A stretch of 64,000 nt of DNA from the NCBI GenBank assembly GCA_015501055.1, contig JADNYV010000203.1, forward strand, positions 1 through 64,000, read 5' to 3'. The notes beneath the pieces are model-generated. The model saw only the letters and a program-made list of their open reading frames with translations. It searched no databases and was not told where the DNA came from. The stretch is from Mucidula mucida (lineage: Eukaryota; Basidiomycota; Agaricomycetes; Agaricales; Physalacriaceae). Of this stretch, positions 41,394-52,294 are shown piece after piece (the first letter of the stretch is position 1; each line of letters opens with the position of its first letter). The translations under genes and the position numbers were made by a program.

Positions 41394-43196
41394 GTCGCAT
41401 CCACACTTGGCGGCCAAAGGACGTCTTGCGTAATCAAAGCGAAAGAGCAGACAATGACCCAGTGGCACAGGTACAGGGCCATGCTGCCACGAATTGGACT
41501 TGTGCGCTTTGACCATCGACAAATATTGTGGCTGAATATATTTGGCCAGTACAGTGACCCCGCGCAGAGTGTGGACAGGTCACCCTAAGCCATGTTTATT
41601 CGAGAACGACAGTAGGATCCGGTCTTCAGAGGAGAATGTCGTAGAATCTAGGACTTGCTACCGTAAGATCTGCTATTGACAAAGTGAGTCGCTTTGACCG
41701 ATGGATGACGTTGACAAGACCCTTTGAATCTCCGTGTATAAAAAGCAACATTAGCTGCGTGGTGTATACCGTGGTAGCGATACTATGCGGGAGTAAGAGC
41801 GCCTTGGTGTTGAATGTTAAAAGCAGCGTTACCTAATAATGATGACTGCTGCTCGGCACTTCCCGCATCCTCCTATCCAACCTGCGCGCGCTGAACCATC
41901 GTGATCACATACCGAGTACATACAGATGCCAAAGACAAGGACGGGGTCGCTTTCAGTTGCTCTGATCACTGCTCAGATGTTCCGCCCCGAGTTAGCGTCA
42001 AGCCGGGTTCAATTGATCTGGAGAGGAATTTGGACGAGTCGAGCATTGCATTATGAGAATAAAAGAGTCCGGACGACAACTGTATCGTGTGGAAGGTCTC
42101 TCGGCTCGGTGTTTTAGCCTTGAAACCATTGAAGACTCTGCGTTACTGGGCTGAATTTGTTTATACGGGTGAATAGGAAATTCGATTGCAAGGCCTCTAC
42201 AAACTTGCTTCAACTTCTCTTGTTCATTTTGTGCGAAAAAACCTGACACTCATAATGTATAAAGATGTGTCGGAGTAGAGGCAAAGACAGCTGTAGCTTA
42301 GCGGTAAAGCACATCTAAACTCGTTCAAATTGTATGCCTGTTCGACTCAGGCCAGTTATAGAAGAATCTGCGGTTGCTTCTTTTTTCGCAAGACTAGCTC
42401 TCACACTGACTTGATAGACATTTAAGGACGGAAAATTGGTCCTGACACTAGACCATGGGTCTCCCAAACTCAATCAACGCATTTCATGCGTTATCCTTTT
42501 CGAATCGAATAACACTACTTACCATCATCCTGCACGGCGATTCTGCTGATGGGTACAAAACTAGCGACTCGACCGCGATACGCACCAAGACTCATGGGGC
42601 CAGAGCAGAGAGATGCGGGTGTGGGCGGAAAACTTTGTGAACATACGCGCTGCTATCTGTGGCTTAATGCACAGCTCGTCGTCTACGTGTACGTTCCTAA
42701 CCCTATTTCATCCACTTTGAGCTAGTCATACAACTTGGCCCAGCTTTCTCGCAGGTTTGAAGCCTTGCACTTCACTACTGCAACGTCTAATCGTGTTCCT
42801 GATGACAGAGTCCGGCTCTGGATGTCATAGCGCGCGAACATCAGTGGGTTTTGTTCGTTCTCAATATGCGGGAATCTCGGCCTGAAAGTAGTCTGGTGCG
42901 ATGTGTGAGTCCTGCGGAGAGGACTCGTTCCATAAAGTGCGCCCTCGTCTTTCACTCGAAGTCAAGACTATAACTAAGGCTACCATAGCGAGATGGATGA
43001 CTCGTCCTACTTCGTATGAACAAGGGGCCCGTGTAACGAGAGAAAGTATATTCAGCTTCTTGGGCTGATTGATTGAATCAATTGAGTGCACGTGTGACTT
43101 TACTATATTCTTGATCGAAACCCCACTATTACGCTGTCTGTCCCCCTTCGATTTTGCACTTCTCCCCGAACAAGCAACTGCGCTCCCTCCAATAAC
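41394..43196. other. intergenic region with duplicated promoter block and tRNA-like locus
   Basis: 41394-41790 repeats (inverted) the upstream region of copy B. 42287-42359 is tRNA-like. About 43015-43196 resembles the upstream region of the gene at 46388 (shared CTTCTTGGGCTGAT). No protein gene is supported. Confidence 0.45.
42287..42359 (+). tRNA. tRNA-like sequence without an anticodon stem (pseudogene or SINE head)
   Basis: 73 nt. The acceptor strands ACAGCTG and CAGTTAT pair at six of seven positions. The D-arm GCTT...AAGC is perfect. The T-arm GCCTG-TTCGACT-CAGGC is perfect, with a normal 7-base loop (B box). The region between the two arms does not form an anticodon stem. A T6 run follows at about 42381-42386, as for an RNA polymerase III terminator. 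It is either a decayed tRNA or a tRNA-derived element. Confidence 0.35.
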
Positions 43197-44730
43197 ATGC
43201 CCGCCGTAGGAATCCCTAGTATACCAATGTCTCCAGGTCCAAGTGCGATATCCGCGTTGCCACATCCGTTCTAACATACCCATGGCAGTCGAGGTTCGCT
43301 GGAAAGACGACCCCAAGCGCCTCCCACTCCTCAGCCGCATCTTCGAGTGGCTGGAGGCGAAGAAACCTGGGCTAGGAAGACAGATCGTTCTCAGAGAGAA
43401 CGAGGTCGACAATCCGAATGAGTGGAAAGCCCGCCTGATCAATGACAATGCTGATATTGCGGCGCAATTTCCGGGCGATACGAGACTGCCCCATCCGATG
43501 GAGTGGAAGTCCATCCGGCCGGACAGAGAGAGGTGGGGAGACGAGGCAAAGGCCGTCGAGGAGGTGTACAATCGACTTGGGAAAAACTATCGTCAAGCAC
43601 AGCGTAAGAGGAAAATTGAGCTTGATTCGGTGGCGGCGGCGGCGGCGGCTGACAGGTTGGTCATTCATCTACTAGTCTCCTTGAGGCATTGCATTTATCA
43701 TGTCAACTGTTTAGAGCATCACAGCGATTGCGTACTACAGAATGAGGGAGTTCGGGACCTCCTCAAGAGCATAGACATATGTTTCAGAATGGTGCGTCCT
43801 ACGCTTTTCTATCCCTTCGTCGTCTTAGATAAAAAAAAGTCGAAGTCGCCGCCCTCCCGAAACTTAATGGCCCCGAGCTGCAGACACAAAACATTGCCCC
43901 ACTGTCTTCCCGTCGTCTTAAATGTGCCGAAGCTGCTGGTGCCCCGGTAGCTTCGGGCCTGTGCGCCAACCTACGCGAGGTGCGAGCGGCGCTGGAGGCA
44001 ATCGCCACTGAAGAAGCCCTTGACCGCCTGCAGCACCTGCTAGAGTGCGAGGCACTGCAGATAGAGAAAAAGACACTAATTGATAGATACAACACGATGC
44101 AAAGAGAAAAGGAATCTCACGCGGATGCGCTTGCCGACTTGAAACTCCACTACGAGGCGCTTCGAGAAGCCAAGGAAAAGCTTGTTTTATGGCGGGACCA
44201 GGTGGATTCTCTGCACAAAGATAAAGAACGAATGGAAGCTCGGGTAGCCGAGCTTGAAACCCGATACGCTGTTTCGGAGGTTGAGAAAGGACAGCTTGAA
44301 GCGGAGCTAGCTTCAGCCCGTGCTCGGGTCGTTCATCTAGAGGAACAGAGCGCTGGGTTACAGGTGCAGAAGGAGGAAGTGGAGGCTCAGATGCGCGCCG
44401 ATTTCGAGAAACGACTGGCTGCTCTGCGGGTGGAGAAGGAAGCTGCTGACCTGAGAGTTGAAGAGCTCGTCGAAGTCGCTGGCAGGCTCAGCGATACGCC
44501 CTCTGGTACGCTCGTTTTGGAAAACGTCTTCGCGGCGGACTGAACTATTTTGTTTTCTAGAAGATGAAACCGACGAAAACGAGCAGAATGAACTGGCGGC
44601 CGTACTAGCACACAACGTTGCTTTGCAAGCAATGAACAACGATCTTGAAGAAGAGAATGCGGATTTGAAGAAGCGCAACAAGAATCTCACTTTGGTGGTA
44701 GAGCTCTTGGAGGCGGCGGCAGCTCCTTGA
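43197..44730 (+). CDS. coiled-coil protein with conserved N-terminal domain, family copy D1
   Basis: I do not recognise the family. Exon 1 is 43197-43242 (MPAVGIPSIPMSPG) with a 46-bp intron. Exon 2 from 43289 encodes a conserved ~115-residue domain (RLPLLSRIFEWLEAKKPG ... WKSIRPDRERWGDEAKAVEE) ending in a poly-Ala run. After one or two exons with unclear phase (about 43715-43793), a long coiled coil follows (about 43830-44520: LREAKEKLVLWRDQVDSLH, ELETRYAVSEVEKGQLEAEL). A last exon, about 44556-44730, ends KNLTLVVELLEAAAAP. Copy D2 at 46388 has the same architecture. I could not phase the third exon without a stop, so the gene may be degenerating. Confidence 0.5.
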
Positions 44731-44867
44731 ATGTCTGGTATCCCCCCTTGTATTTTCTCTGTTGTTCGGTACCTCGAATAAGTAGTGTCCGTCATGCTCT
44801 GATTGATTTACCTATTCTTCAAAGCGCCTCTTATGGGTCGCGACTCGCGTACTGTATCGGCATCGAG

Positions 44868-45112
44868 TTACCCAAAGCGTACAAGCTCGGCACTAACGGG
44901 CATTGACAGTTGCCCTGGCTCATCAAAATCTATCAGAATTTTTAGAATCTCACCATATCGCCTACACAGTGACGCGAGCCTAGCCAAATTTGCGGCTGTG
45001 GTGTCCATGGTCGACGTGTCTGACATGAGGATTTCATATGCTTTCCTGCCAATCTCGTAGAATAAGCTTCCAAGAGCAGTTGAGTCGCTGTCGAGCGGGC
45101 AGGCGCTGCCAT
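44868..45112 (-). other. coding-like open stretch, unidentified
   Basis: An 80-codon minus-strand frame (STALGSLFYEIGRKAYEILM, then LARLASLCRRYGEILKILID) reads as protein-like helix-rich sequence to a TAA at 44868-44870. No start codon or splice partner is evident. It may be the last exon of a gene removed by the adjacent transposon. Confidence 0.2.
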
Positions 45113-45144
45113 GAAAAATAAATTAAGATTCGGACAATGCATTA

Positions 45145-45470
45145 GAGGTTATTTACTGCAGCTAATTCCACCGCTCCGAATAATTCCGAGTCTCATCAAA
45201 CCTGTGTCCATTTTTGGGACCATGCCGGAATTGGCGCCGCGACGCGCTCACCTCATCGGTGCCATCCCTCTTCCATCCACAAAAACTTAACAGGGTATAA
45301 CATCATCCCAAATCATCTTTCATTGCAAGGTTGTAAAGGGAGAGCCCAAGAGACGGACCAAAAAACCTCGCCTGCAAATTTGGCATGAGTTACCAAAAGT
45401 GTTTCAGCGAGCGTTCGGAAACCCCCGAATATTGCCAAGGGTCCAATTTTTGGGTGCTCTAAATAACCTC
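45145..45470 (+). mobile_element. 326-bp MITE, deletion derivative of the 2-kb DNA transposon at 2429-17535
   Basis: The ends GAGGTTATTTA...TAAATAACCTC are perfect 11-bp inverted repeats with TA duplicated outside (45143-45144, 45471-45472). In reverse complement, its first ~57 bp match 2429-2485 and its remaining ~267 bp match 17269-17535. The two pieces meet at a CGAA microhomology. Confidence 0.8.
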
Positions 45471-45472
45471 TA

Positions 45473-46387
45473 TTGCCGCCTCCGGCATGGTCTCGACTTT
45501 GAAACTCCGAACGGACCTTGCCGTTTCGAGATGAATGCTTTGCTTGATGCGAAGGCCACTGGTACAAGCTTCGAGCAGGATTTTTGTTTTCTTTTACAGA
45601 AAGACAGCACATAGCGGTCCAGTTCCATGGACATGAGAAATATACCGTGTTACACCGAGACAGGATCTATGCCTGAGGGGTCATGATCCTGGTCTTTCCG
45701 TTTGCTGAGCTTCCAAGCTCTGCCGCAGGAGGCGCCGTGGTGTCTTGCTGCGAGATTGGCTTGTTGGTACAGTAAAGGGTAGTTAGGAAAATGTACAGTA
45801 CATTTGTGTCGTACTGTAGCCTAGCGTCCGGCGATCTAGAGATAGGTCCGTGCCGAGTAATTGATGATGATGATGAGGAGTCTGGCCCCCTCCACGAACT
45901 ACGTTTCCTTCCACCATCTCCAGACGCTGCATCCGCGCGCGTTGAAGCAAAAGTGCACTCCTATTCCGCTTTGCGGCTTTTCACCGCCTGTGTTACTGAG
46001 GTTGTCATGGAGCCCGAGAACATCAGTGAGTTTTCTCGCTTCGGCATGCGTGGGAGCTGGACTGAGATGAGTGTCAAAGAGACGACAGTCACAGTAGATT
46101 TTGCGCCTGTCTTCTATCCAGAGTCCATAACGCCACGCTAGTGAGACATTCATTTGGTAACAAGGGAATTCGACTGCACTGACTCGTTCAAACACGTAAC
46201 TCTGAAGAAGCCCATGTAACGAGAGAAAAGCATAATCGGCTTCTTGGGCTGATGATTGATTGAAGGCGATTCTTCAATTGAGTGCGCGTGAGAGTGATCC
46301 AAAAACAATTGCGCTTTCTGTTCGCCTTGAACCTTGCCCTTCTCCCGAAAAATCACCCAGGCTGCGCCTCCGACTTTCTGAAAATTT
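45473..46387. other. intergenic region, no supported gene
   Basis: One 116-codon frame (45791-46141) has no recognisable features. About 46200-46387 is a duplicated promoter block shared with the region before 43197. Confidence 0.4.
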
Positions 46388-48064
46388 ATGCCCACCGTAG
46401 GAATCGCTACATCCATGTTCGAAGGTCCAGGTGAGATGTGTTACTGGCCCATTCTCTGCTTCTCACATTAGTACCACAGTTGAAATTCGCTTCAAAGACG
46501 TCCCCAAAAAACTCCCACTCGTCAGCCACATCTTCGAGTGGCTGGAGGCGAAACAACATGGTTTCGGAAAGGAGATCATTGTCAAGGAGAACGAGCTCAA
46601 CAATCAGGACGCGTGGAAAGCCCGCCTGCTCAGCGACAACGCTGATATCGCGGTGCGATTCCCGGGTGGTATCAAGATGCCCCGCCCGAACGAGTGGAAG
46701 TCGATTCAGCCGGACAGGTGGGGAGACGAGGTGGCCGTCGAAAAGGCGTATAAACGCCTTGCCGAAAACTATCGCAAAAAGAAACGTAAAATTGATTCCG
46801 TCTCTCGCGTTGATGACACCGCCGCGGCGGTGCGTGGCGAAAATGGGGCCGCGACGTTTGTCATCCTCTACATGTTTCTTGAGTCTTTGCATTAATTATG
46901 AACTTCTCAGTGCATCAGAACGGTTGGGTACAGATGGCGGGCCTAATTCACCGCCAGACGAATTTCTTCAACAGCATACAGATACGTCTCTTGCTCAAGC
47001 TCTTGCTGGTGCGTCCTAATTTCTCTGTGGCTTCGTTGTCTCAAAAAAGTCTTGCCTTGTTCCAGTCATCACCAGCCGTAAACGCAATAGTACCGATCTG
47101 CAGGCGGAGGAACAGGCCGTGCTTCGTCGCCAATGCGAGGAGCTGCAGAGACACTTTGTGGCGCGTCACTCCGGCTTGAATCTGCCGCAGCGAGAGGAGC
47201 TGCTGACGCCAAAGTAGCTTCCTAGCGCTCAGAACTCCAGCAGCAGAAAGACGCTCTGCGTGTGGCAAAGGAGGGAATTGCCGCCCAAGTATCCTTCGAC
47301 CGTCTCCAGCACCAGCAAGCCTACGCAGCACTGCTGCAGGAAAAGGAGGCGCTAGTCGCTAAGTACGAGGTTATCCAGGGAGAGCACGAAGCTCAAGCGA
47401 ATGCGCATGCCGATTTGCAGTTTCGCTACGAGACGCTTCGACTCGGAGAAGCCAAAGATATTGCCGATAAGAGCCTTACTTTAGGTCGGGACCAGGTCGA
47501 TTCGCTGCACAAAGATAGAGAGCGAATGGAAGCTCGGGTGGCTGTGCTTGAAATCCAATGCACTGTTTCGGATGGGGAGAAAGGTCAACTCGAACACGAG
47601 CTAGCTAAAGCCAGCGCTCAGATCGCTCATCTGGAGGAAAAGTGCGCTGGATTACAGGTGGAGAAGGACGACGTGGAGACTCGGATGTGCGCCGAACTCG
47701 AGGAGAAACTTGGTGGCCTGTGGGCGGAGGAGGAAGCTGCCGACACGGGAATTGAAGAGCTTGTCGAAACCAAGCGCGATACGTCCTCTGGTACGCCTGT
47801 TTGGAAAACGTCTTCGCCGACTGATTTGTTTGGTATCTAGAAAATGATTGTGACGAAATCGAGCAGACTAAAATGGCGACTGTACGGCCACATGATGTCG
47901 CTTTGCAAGACATGAAGGACGATCTTGAAGATGACAATGCGCCGGATCTGAAAAGGCGCAACATTAATCTCGGAGCTCTTGGGGGTGGCGGCTGCGGCAG
48001 CTCCTTGAATGCCTGGCATTCCTTCCCGTCCTTTTTCATCTTTCTTTACCTCGTTACGCAGTGA
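46388..48064 (+). pseudogene. coiled-coil protein with conserved N-terminal domain, family copy D2
   Basis: Same architecture as 43197-44730. Exon 1 is 46388-46430 (MPTVGIATSMFEGP), with an intron 46431-46479. The N-terminal domain follows (KKLPLVSHIFEWLEAKQHG ... WKSIQPDRWGDEVAVEKAY). Exon 3 reads ASERLGTDGGPNSPPDEFLQ. The long coiled coil is at about 47230-47820 (LGRDQVDSLHKDRERMEARV, SDGEKGQLEHELAKASAQI), and the last exon is about 47850-48064. Near 47170-47240 the reading frame shifts and meets a TAG (AKVAS*RSELQQQ), so this copy appears broken unless an unusual splice is used. The segmental duplication shared with 20.9-25.2 kb begins in its last exon. Confidence 0.5.
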
Positions 48065-48572
48065 CATCGCCCTCCGCCGTCGTCTGAAAAACGTTTCTCT
48101 ACGAAATGAGCGAGGTGAACTAGAGGAGACGTTTCGATGATTAGAGCCTCTTTACATGACTCCAAGTAGATTCATGATGATCTTATCGCTTATTGCATTG
48201 TTCAATGGCAGACAACTGGCCTCTCGTAATTGTGTCTCTGTCTGGGATACAATACCGGATTTCAATGAGAAGTAGTGGCAAATCATTTTGTTGTGGCAGA
48301 CAGTGTTCGGTGGTCTTCATACTCTAATTCGCTTCTGCTCAAGGTGACTACTTATCGCGAGGCATGGTCTCTTACCAGGATCTGCATCATGTTGTGCCTG
48401 GCACATTTCTCCATCACGAATCGATCTTCGATGGCAGTGGCGGCGCGCACCGCGCGTCGCTAGTCACATGACGGGAAATCCAATGCACAGCCACACTTAG
48501 CTTTTACTTTTACCACCATCTTGAATTCCCCATACCTCTCTCCATCCCACCCTCCCACGTACAACCCCGTAG

Positions 48573-49666
48573 ATGGCCTTGATTACGATCTCTGGATATC
48601 CTTGCAGTGGAAAAACTTGGCGGGCCAAACAAATATCGGACTTTATCGAATCCAAACTAAACGACCCGGAATACACTGGACCGCAATACAAAATTGTGGT
48701 AATCTCGGACCATTCCCTAAATATCAGCCGTTCGGCTTACAACGGTGTGCATTATCTCAGTTGCTGGTACGAAGGTGCTCAGCCTTCCAGACAGTCGCTC
48801 GGAGAAGCCAGCTAGAGGCACCCTGTTCACCAATCTGCAGCGCCAAATATCGCCGAACAATATTGTGATACTTGACGCGCCTAACTATATTAAGGGATTC
48901 CGATACCAGATATACTGTGCGGCCAGAGAGTTCAAAGTTCGTGTAGCGACTGTAAGCCACCCCTGCTCCTCGAATGCCTGATATTGACCTCTGGTTCAAG
49001 TAGGTTTTTGTCGTATCAACACCGGATCAATGTCGTGCACGAAATGAAGCGCGACCGGAAGGGGAGAGATACACAGCCGATACGTGTGTTACGGTTCGCT
49101 AGTCTCCGATACCCTACTGACGGATGGATAGGCTGGATAATCTCATTCAACGATTTGAGGAGCCTTCTTCTATGGTCCGATGGGATTCGCCTCTATTCAC
49201 GCTTTTGTGGACGGATGACGGTATTCCGTCCTCCGACATTTGGAAAGCCATCATGTCCGGCGACGTTAAACCCCCCAACTCCGGCACTCTCTCAGTCCGT
49301 CCCTTCTATTCTTGCTTCCCATCACTACTCTAACCGTTCAGCTAGATAACGAAAGCGCCTACAGATGCACTCCTTAATCTTGAAAATACGACGCTGGCTA
49401 CCGTCTCCGCGATAATGTCCGAGCAATCCTCGTCTGGGTCGTATGGCGGGCCAATGCAACTGGCGATAACACCCACACTGACTATCAAGATCATGCTTCG
49501 CGGGCGAAATGTGACGTTGTCAGAATTGCAGAGGCTAAAGCGGCAGTTCGTTACTGTGCACAAGAAAGCCATCACCCTTGGAACGACGGAGAAAGGCGCG
49601 GTGGATTGGCAGGAGCAGAGTATTGCCGCAAAGTTTGTGACTTATCTGGAAGAACATCTGCACTAG
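48573..49666 (+). CDS. KTI12: KTI12 (Elongator-associated tRNA-binding ATPase), copy 2
   Basis: Exons 48573-48744, 48791-48951, 49004-49083, 49132-49294 and 49346-49666 (introns 46-52 bp) give 298 aa. The P-loop GYPCSGKT is at residues 8-15, and the other family blocks are as in copy 1. Visible differences from copy 1 are few (for example GKTWRAKQ versus GKTRRAKQ, IMLRGRN versus IMLPGRN). Both copies are intact. In the cell the protein would act in the cytoplasm with the Elongator complex on tRNA wobble uridines. Confidence 0.88.
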
Positions 49667-49855
49667 CGGTACTAGTAGGTTGCGTCTTTGCTGTTTTGGT
49701 TTCGGTGGCTCATCGTTCCCGTCAGCGCCCGTGATGATGAGCCGGTCGCATTGATCAATTCCTCCTCGGCCTGTAAATCTCCATCTTGTAGATATCTTCA
49801 TCCCATTGTCAATACACTCTTATAGTTTTCTTGCATCACACTATAATCGAAAGCG

Positions 49856-50935
49856 ATGCATGCCCCAGGCGGATCGTGGCTTACATCCTCGTTGTACGAG
49901 AACGGATGGCCGACTATACAGGAACTCGTGTTCGGGAATGGGAATGACAAGGCTGGGTGGCTGCTGGACTTTGATCTGTTCTTTCCTGCTGGGAAGGAAA
50001 AAACTGATACGGAGTATGTGCTGTTCTATGCGGATATCGTGCAGAGCGTTCTCGCTAAGGCTGCTACTGGGATGTATGTGGTCTCTCTCACCAGTGATCA
50101 ACGTAAATTGATTCGAACTCGCGCGCCAGTGATACGAGTTTAGTCGATCCGTGGGCAAGGTCTGCTATTTTCTCATAGGTGCTCATGACTCTCATTTCAC
50201 TTCCCGTCTATAGGGCTTTGTCATATCACTTCCTCAACCAGACCTCGCGCAGCAATTTCTTCACTGAAAATTTCCCGCAAGGCGCTGGTCAACTCTGGTC
50301 GGACATACCCTTATCAACGTCGTATCAGAATCACGATGGTCCGTTCCCCATCATCCTAGTCAACTCTCGGCCAAACAACGACACCTCCGTGGGTTTCCTT
50401 ACGCCAGCAGCCCCTGTGTACGATGTGAGCCTTGACACTCGCTGTCATGGCTTACAACATATGTAATTGGCGGCACAGATTTCTCCCCTTGAGTTGGCTT
50501 CCTTTGACCCAGGTCTCTCTGCTGCCGCCGACCTGTGATTTGTTGGCTCCAAGCTCACAGCAGGCAAGCCAGACAACAGCTCGTCGTGCGTTGAAGGCCT
50601 AGATGAAACGAGTTTTGTTATGGGCACTAGCTCGAGCTTGTTCAATGTTAGTCCTCTTCAACTTTTCCCCGTAACTCGCAGCCTGACAACACAAACTCCT
50701 TGATGATGCGCGGAAGGGACTTATGGGGGACGGTGACGATTTTTACAGGTCCTAAAGAACATCGTGTCGAAAGTTCTTGAGCAGTTCCGGACGCACGACG
50801 ATGCGCCTTCATAACGTCCCTCTGGTTGCGTTTCAATCTGACATATGTTGTAGCCCGTTCAAGAAGATCGCGACGTCCACGTTTGTCGATACTAACAGTG
50901 ACTGGCTTGAGCTGATCGATGGTGGTTCAAATGGC
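49856..50935 (+). pseudogene. lysophospholipase (phospholipase B) fragment, copy 2
   Basis: Starts at MHAPGGSWLTSSLYENGW and lacks the N-terminal catalytic region. Family blocks follow in order: LSYHFLNQTSRSNFFTENF, QGAGQLWSDIPLST, FPIILVNSRP, CVEGLDETSFVMGTSSSLFN and SDWLELIDGGS. An in-frame TGA (near 50548) interrupts the line leading to FVGSKLTAGKPDNSS. Copy 1 does not have this stop but has an indel nearby. The last piece is fused to the truncated PP2C. Confidence 0.65.
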
Positions 50936-50939
50936 GATT

Positions 50940-52025
50940 GTCAGAGTACGCGTCGCGCATACTTCCGCGCGCCATCGCGGACCGCATTAGCGCGGAGATG
51001 TCGAAGGTCTCATCATTCCCCACATTATGAAGACGGAGATTCAACGATTCGATGACTCGCTCCTGGAAAACATTACGAAACATTTAACTGCGGGAGAGGA
51101 CTTTTCCCATGAGAAGTGGGATGACACTAGGGAGATCTATGCTGTTATAGGCTACCGAGGCAGTCAAACCTTTGAAGATTCACGCCTAGCCATCGTAGGC
51201 TCAACGGCCCTTATCGCGTTCATTACTAGCGCCCGGACGCACGTCTGGGTGGCATCGCTAGGAGACTGATGCAGGTACCAGTGCATTTTGTTTGTCTATA
51301 AAAAAAGTGAACTAAGTAGAGGTCAGTATGCATTCGTAGGCACAACGACAAGTGGGTGCGGATCATGCGCAGCACGTCCCACAACGCCAGGAACTAGGAC
51401 GAGGTCGACAGAATTCAGCGCGAACATCCGAACGAAGCAGGTATCATTCAGCAGGGGCGTCTCCTCGGTTGGCTCAGTGTCACACGTGGTTTGTGCGCTT
51501 CGCGATCTGGAGCTGTTGGCACTCATATCATCAACAGCTCTCGGTGACTTCCAACCTAAAGCCTCCTATTCCATTGGATCACGAGCACTGAAATGGATCT
51601 ATCGCGCGCCTTTGCCTAGCGATTTCTGGAGTGAATGGAAAGCAGAGGGTCATATTAACATGCCGTACATCTCCAGCACAGCTCATGTTGAATGCCACGA
51701 GCTTGCTGAATGTGACATGCTCATTTTTGCATCCGACGGGCTGCGAGACGCGTTGCCCCCACCTCTCACTCCAGATGAATGCTGGGATATTCTCGTCTCG
51801 CTCGTCCATGGTGCTCCTGACGCGCGTATAGGACACGGCTGTATCTCTGACGGTGGAAACAATGCGGCCGAGAACCTTTTCAAGAACACGCTCTTTGGCA
51901 CGGATGCTGTGAAGATGGAGGCTGCTCTTAAGGCTACGGCCGACATGCGCGATGATATGTCAGTCGTCATTGTAAACTTCAAATATGGAGATAGAAATGC
52001 AGACGTTCCACGCAATTGTCTTTGA
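50940..52025 (+). pseudogene. PP2C-type protein phosphatase, N-terminally truncated, copy 2
   Basis: The PP2C middle and end are well preserved: IYAVIGYRGSQTFEDSRLAI, STALGDFQPKASYS, CDMLIFASDGLRDALPPPLT and ATADMRDDMSVVIVNF, ending at TGA 52023-52025. The N-terminal DGHGG region is missing. A 2-base deletion near 51267 turns GDSDA into GD-stop. Copy 1 lacks this lesion but has others. No active enzyme is expected. Confidence 0.65.
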
Positions 52026-52294
52026 TGATAGTCTTCAGTACACTGCGCCTCTGTCTTTTCTCTGATGCTAGGGTCTCGAGAGAGGATGGATCATTCGGAC
52101 TCCTGGGATCAACAGGACGTACACGTCGACGGATAGCGGAGGCGAATCAAGATGACAAGCGGATAGCGTAGATGAGCAGCGTGAGTTTCGTTCCCGTGAG
52201 GTTTTCAAATCTTGACGTCCTGGGGCCAGCTACCATGCTTCATGTCAGTTCACTCGTATGGTGCCCTCTACCTTCAGACCAGCCCGTCACCCAG

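Larger units (their letters stand above)
47843..52294 (+). repeat. segmental duplication, copy 2 (about 4.4 kb)
   Basis: Inverted counterpart of 20946-25237, with scattered substitutions and small indels. The 22.6 kb between the copies includes the Crypton-like gene, MTU1 and family copy C. Confidence 0.85.

Noticed and set aside
45791..46141. 116-codon frame (MYSTFVSYCSLASGD...)
   Set aside because: No introns, domain, promoter or duplicate copy to support it.
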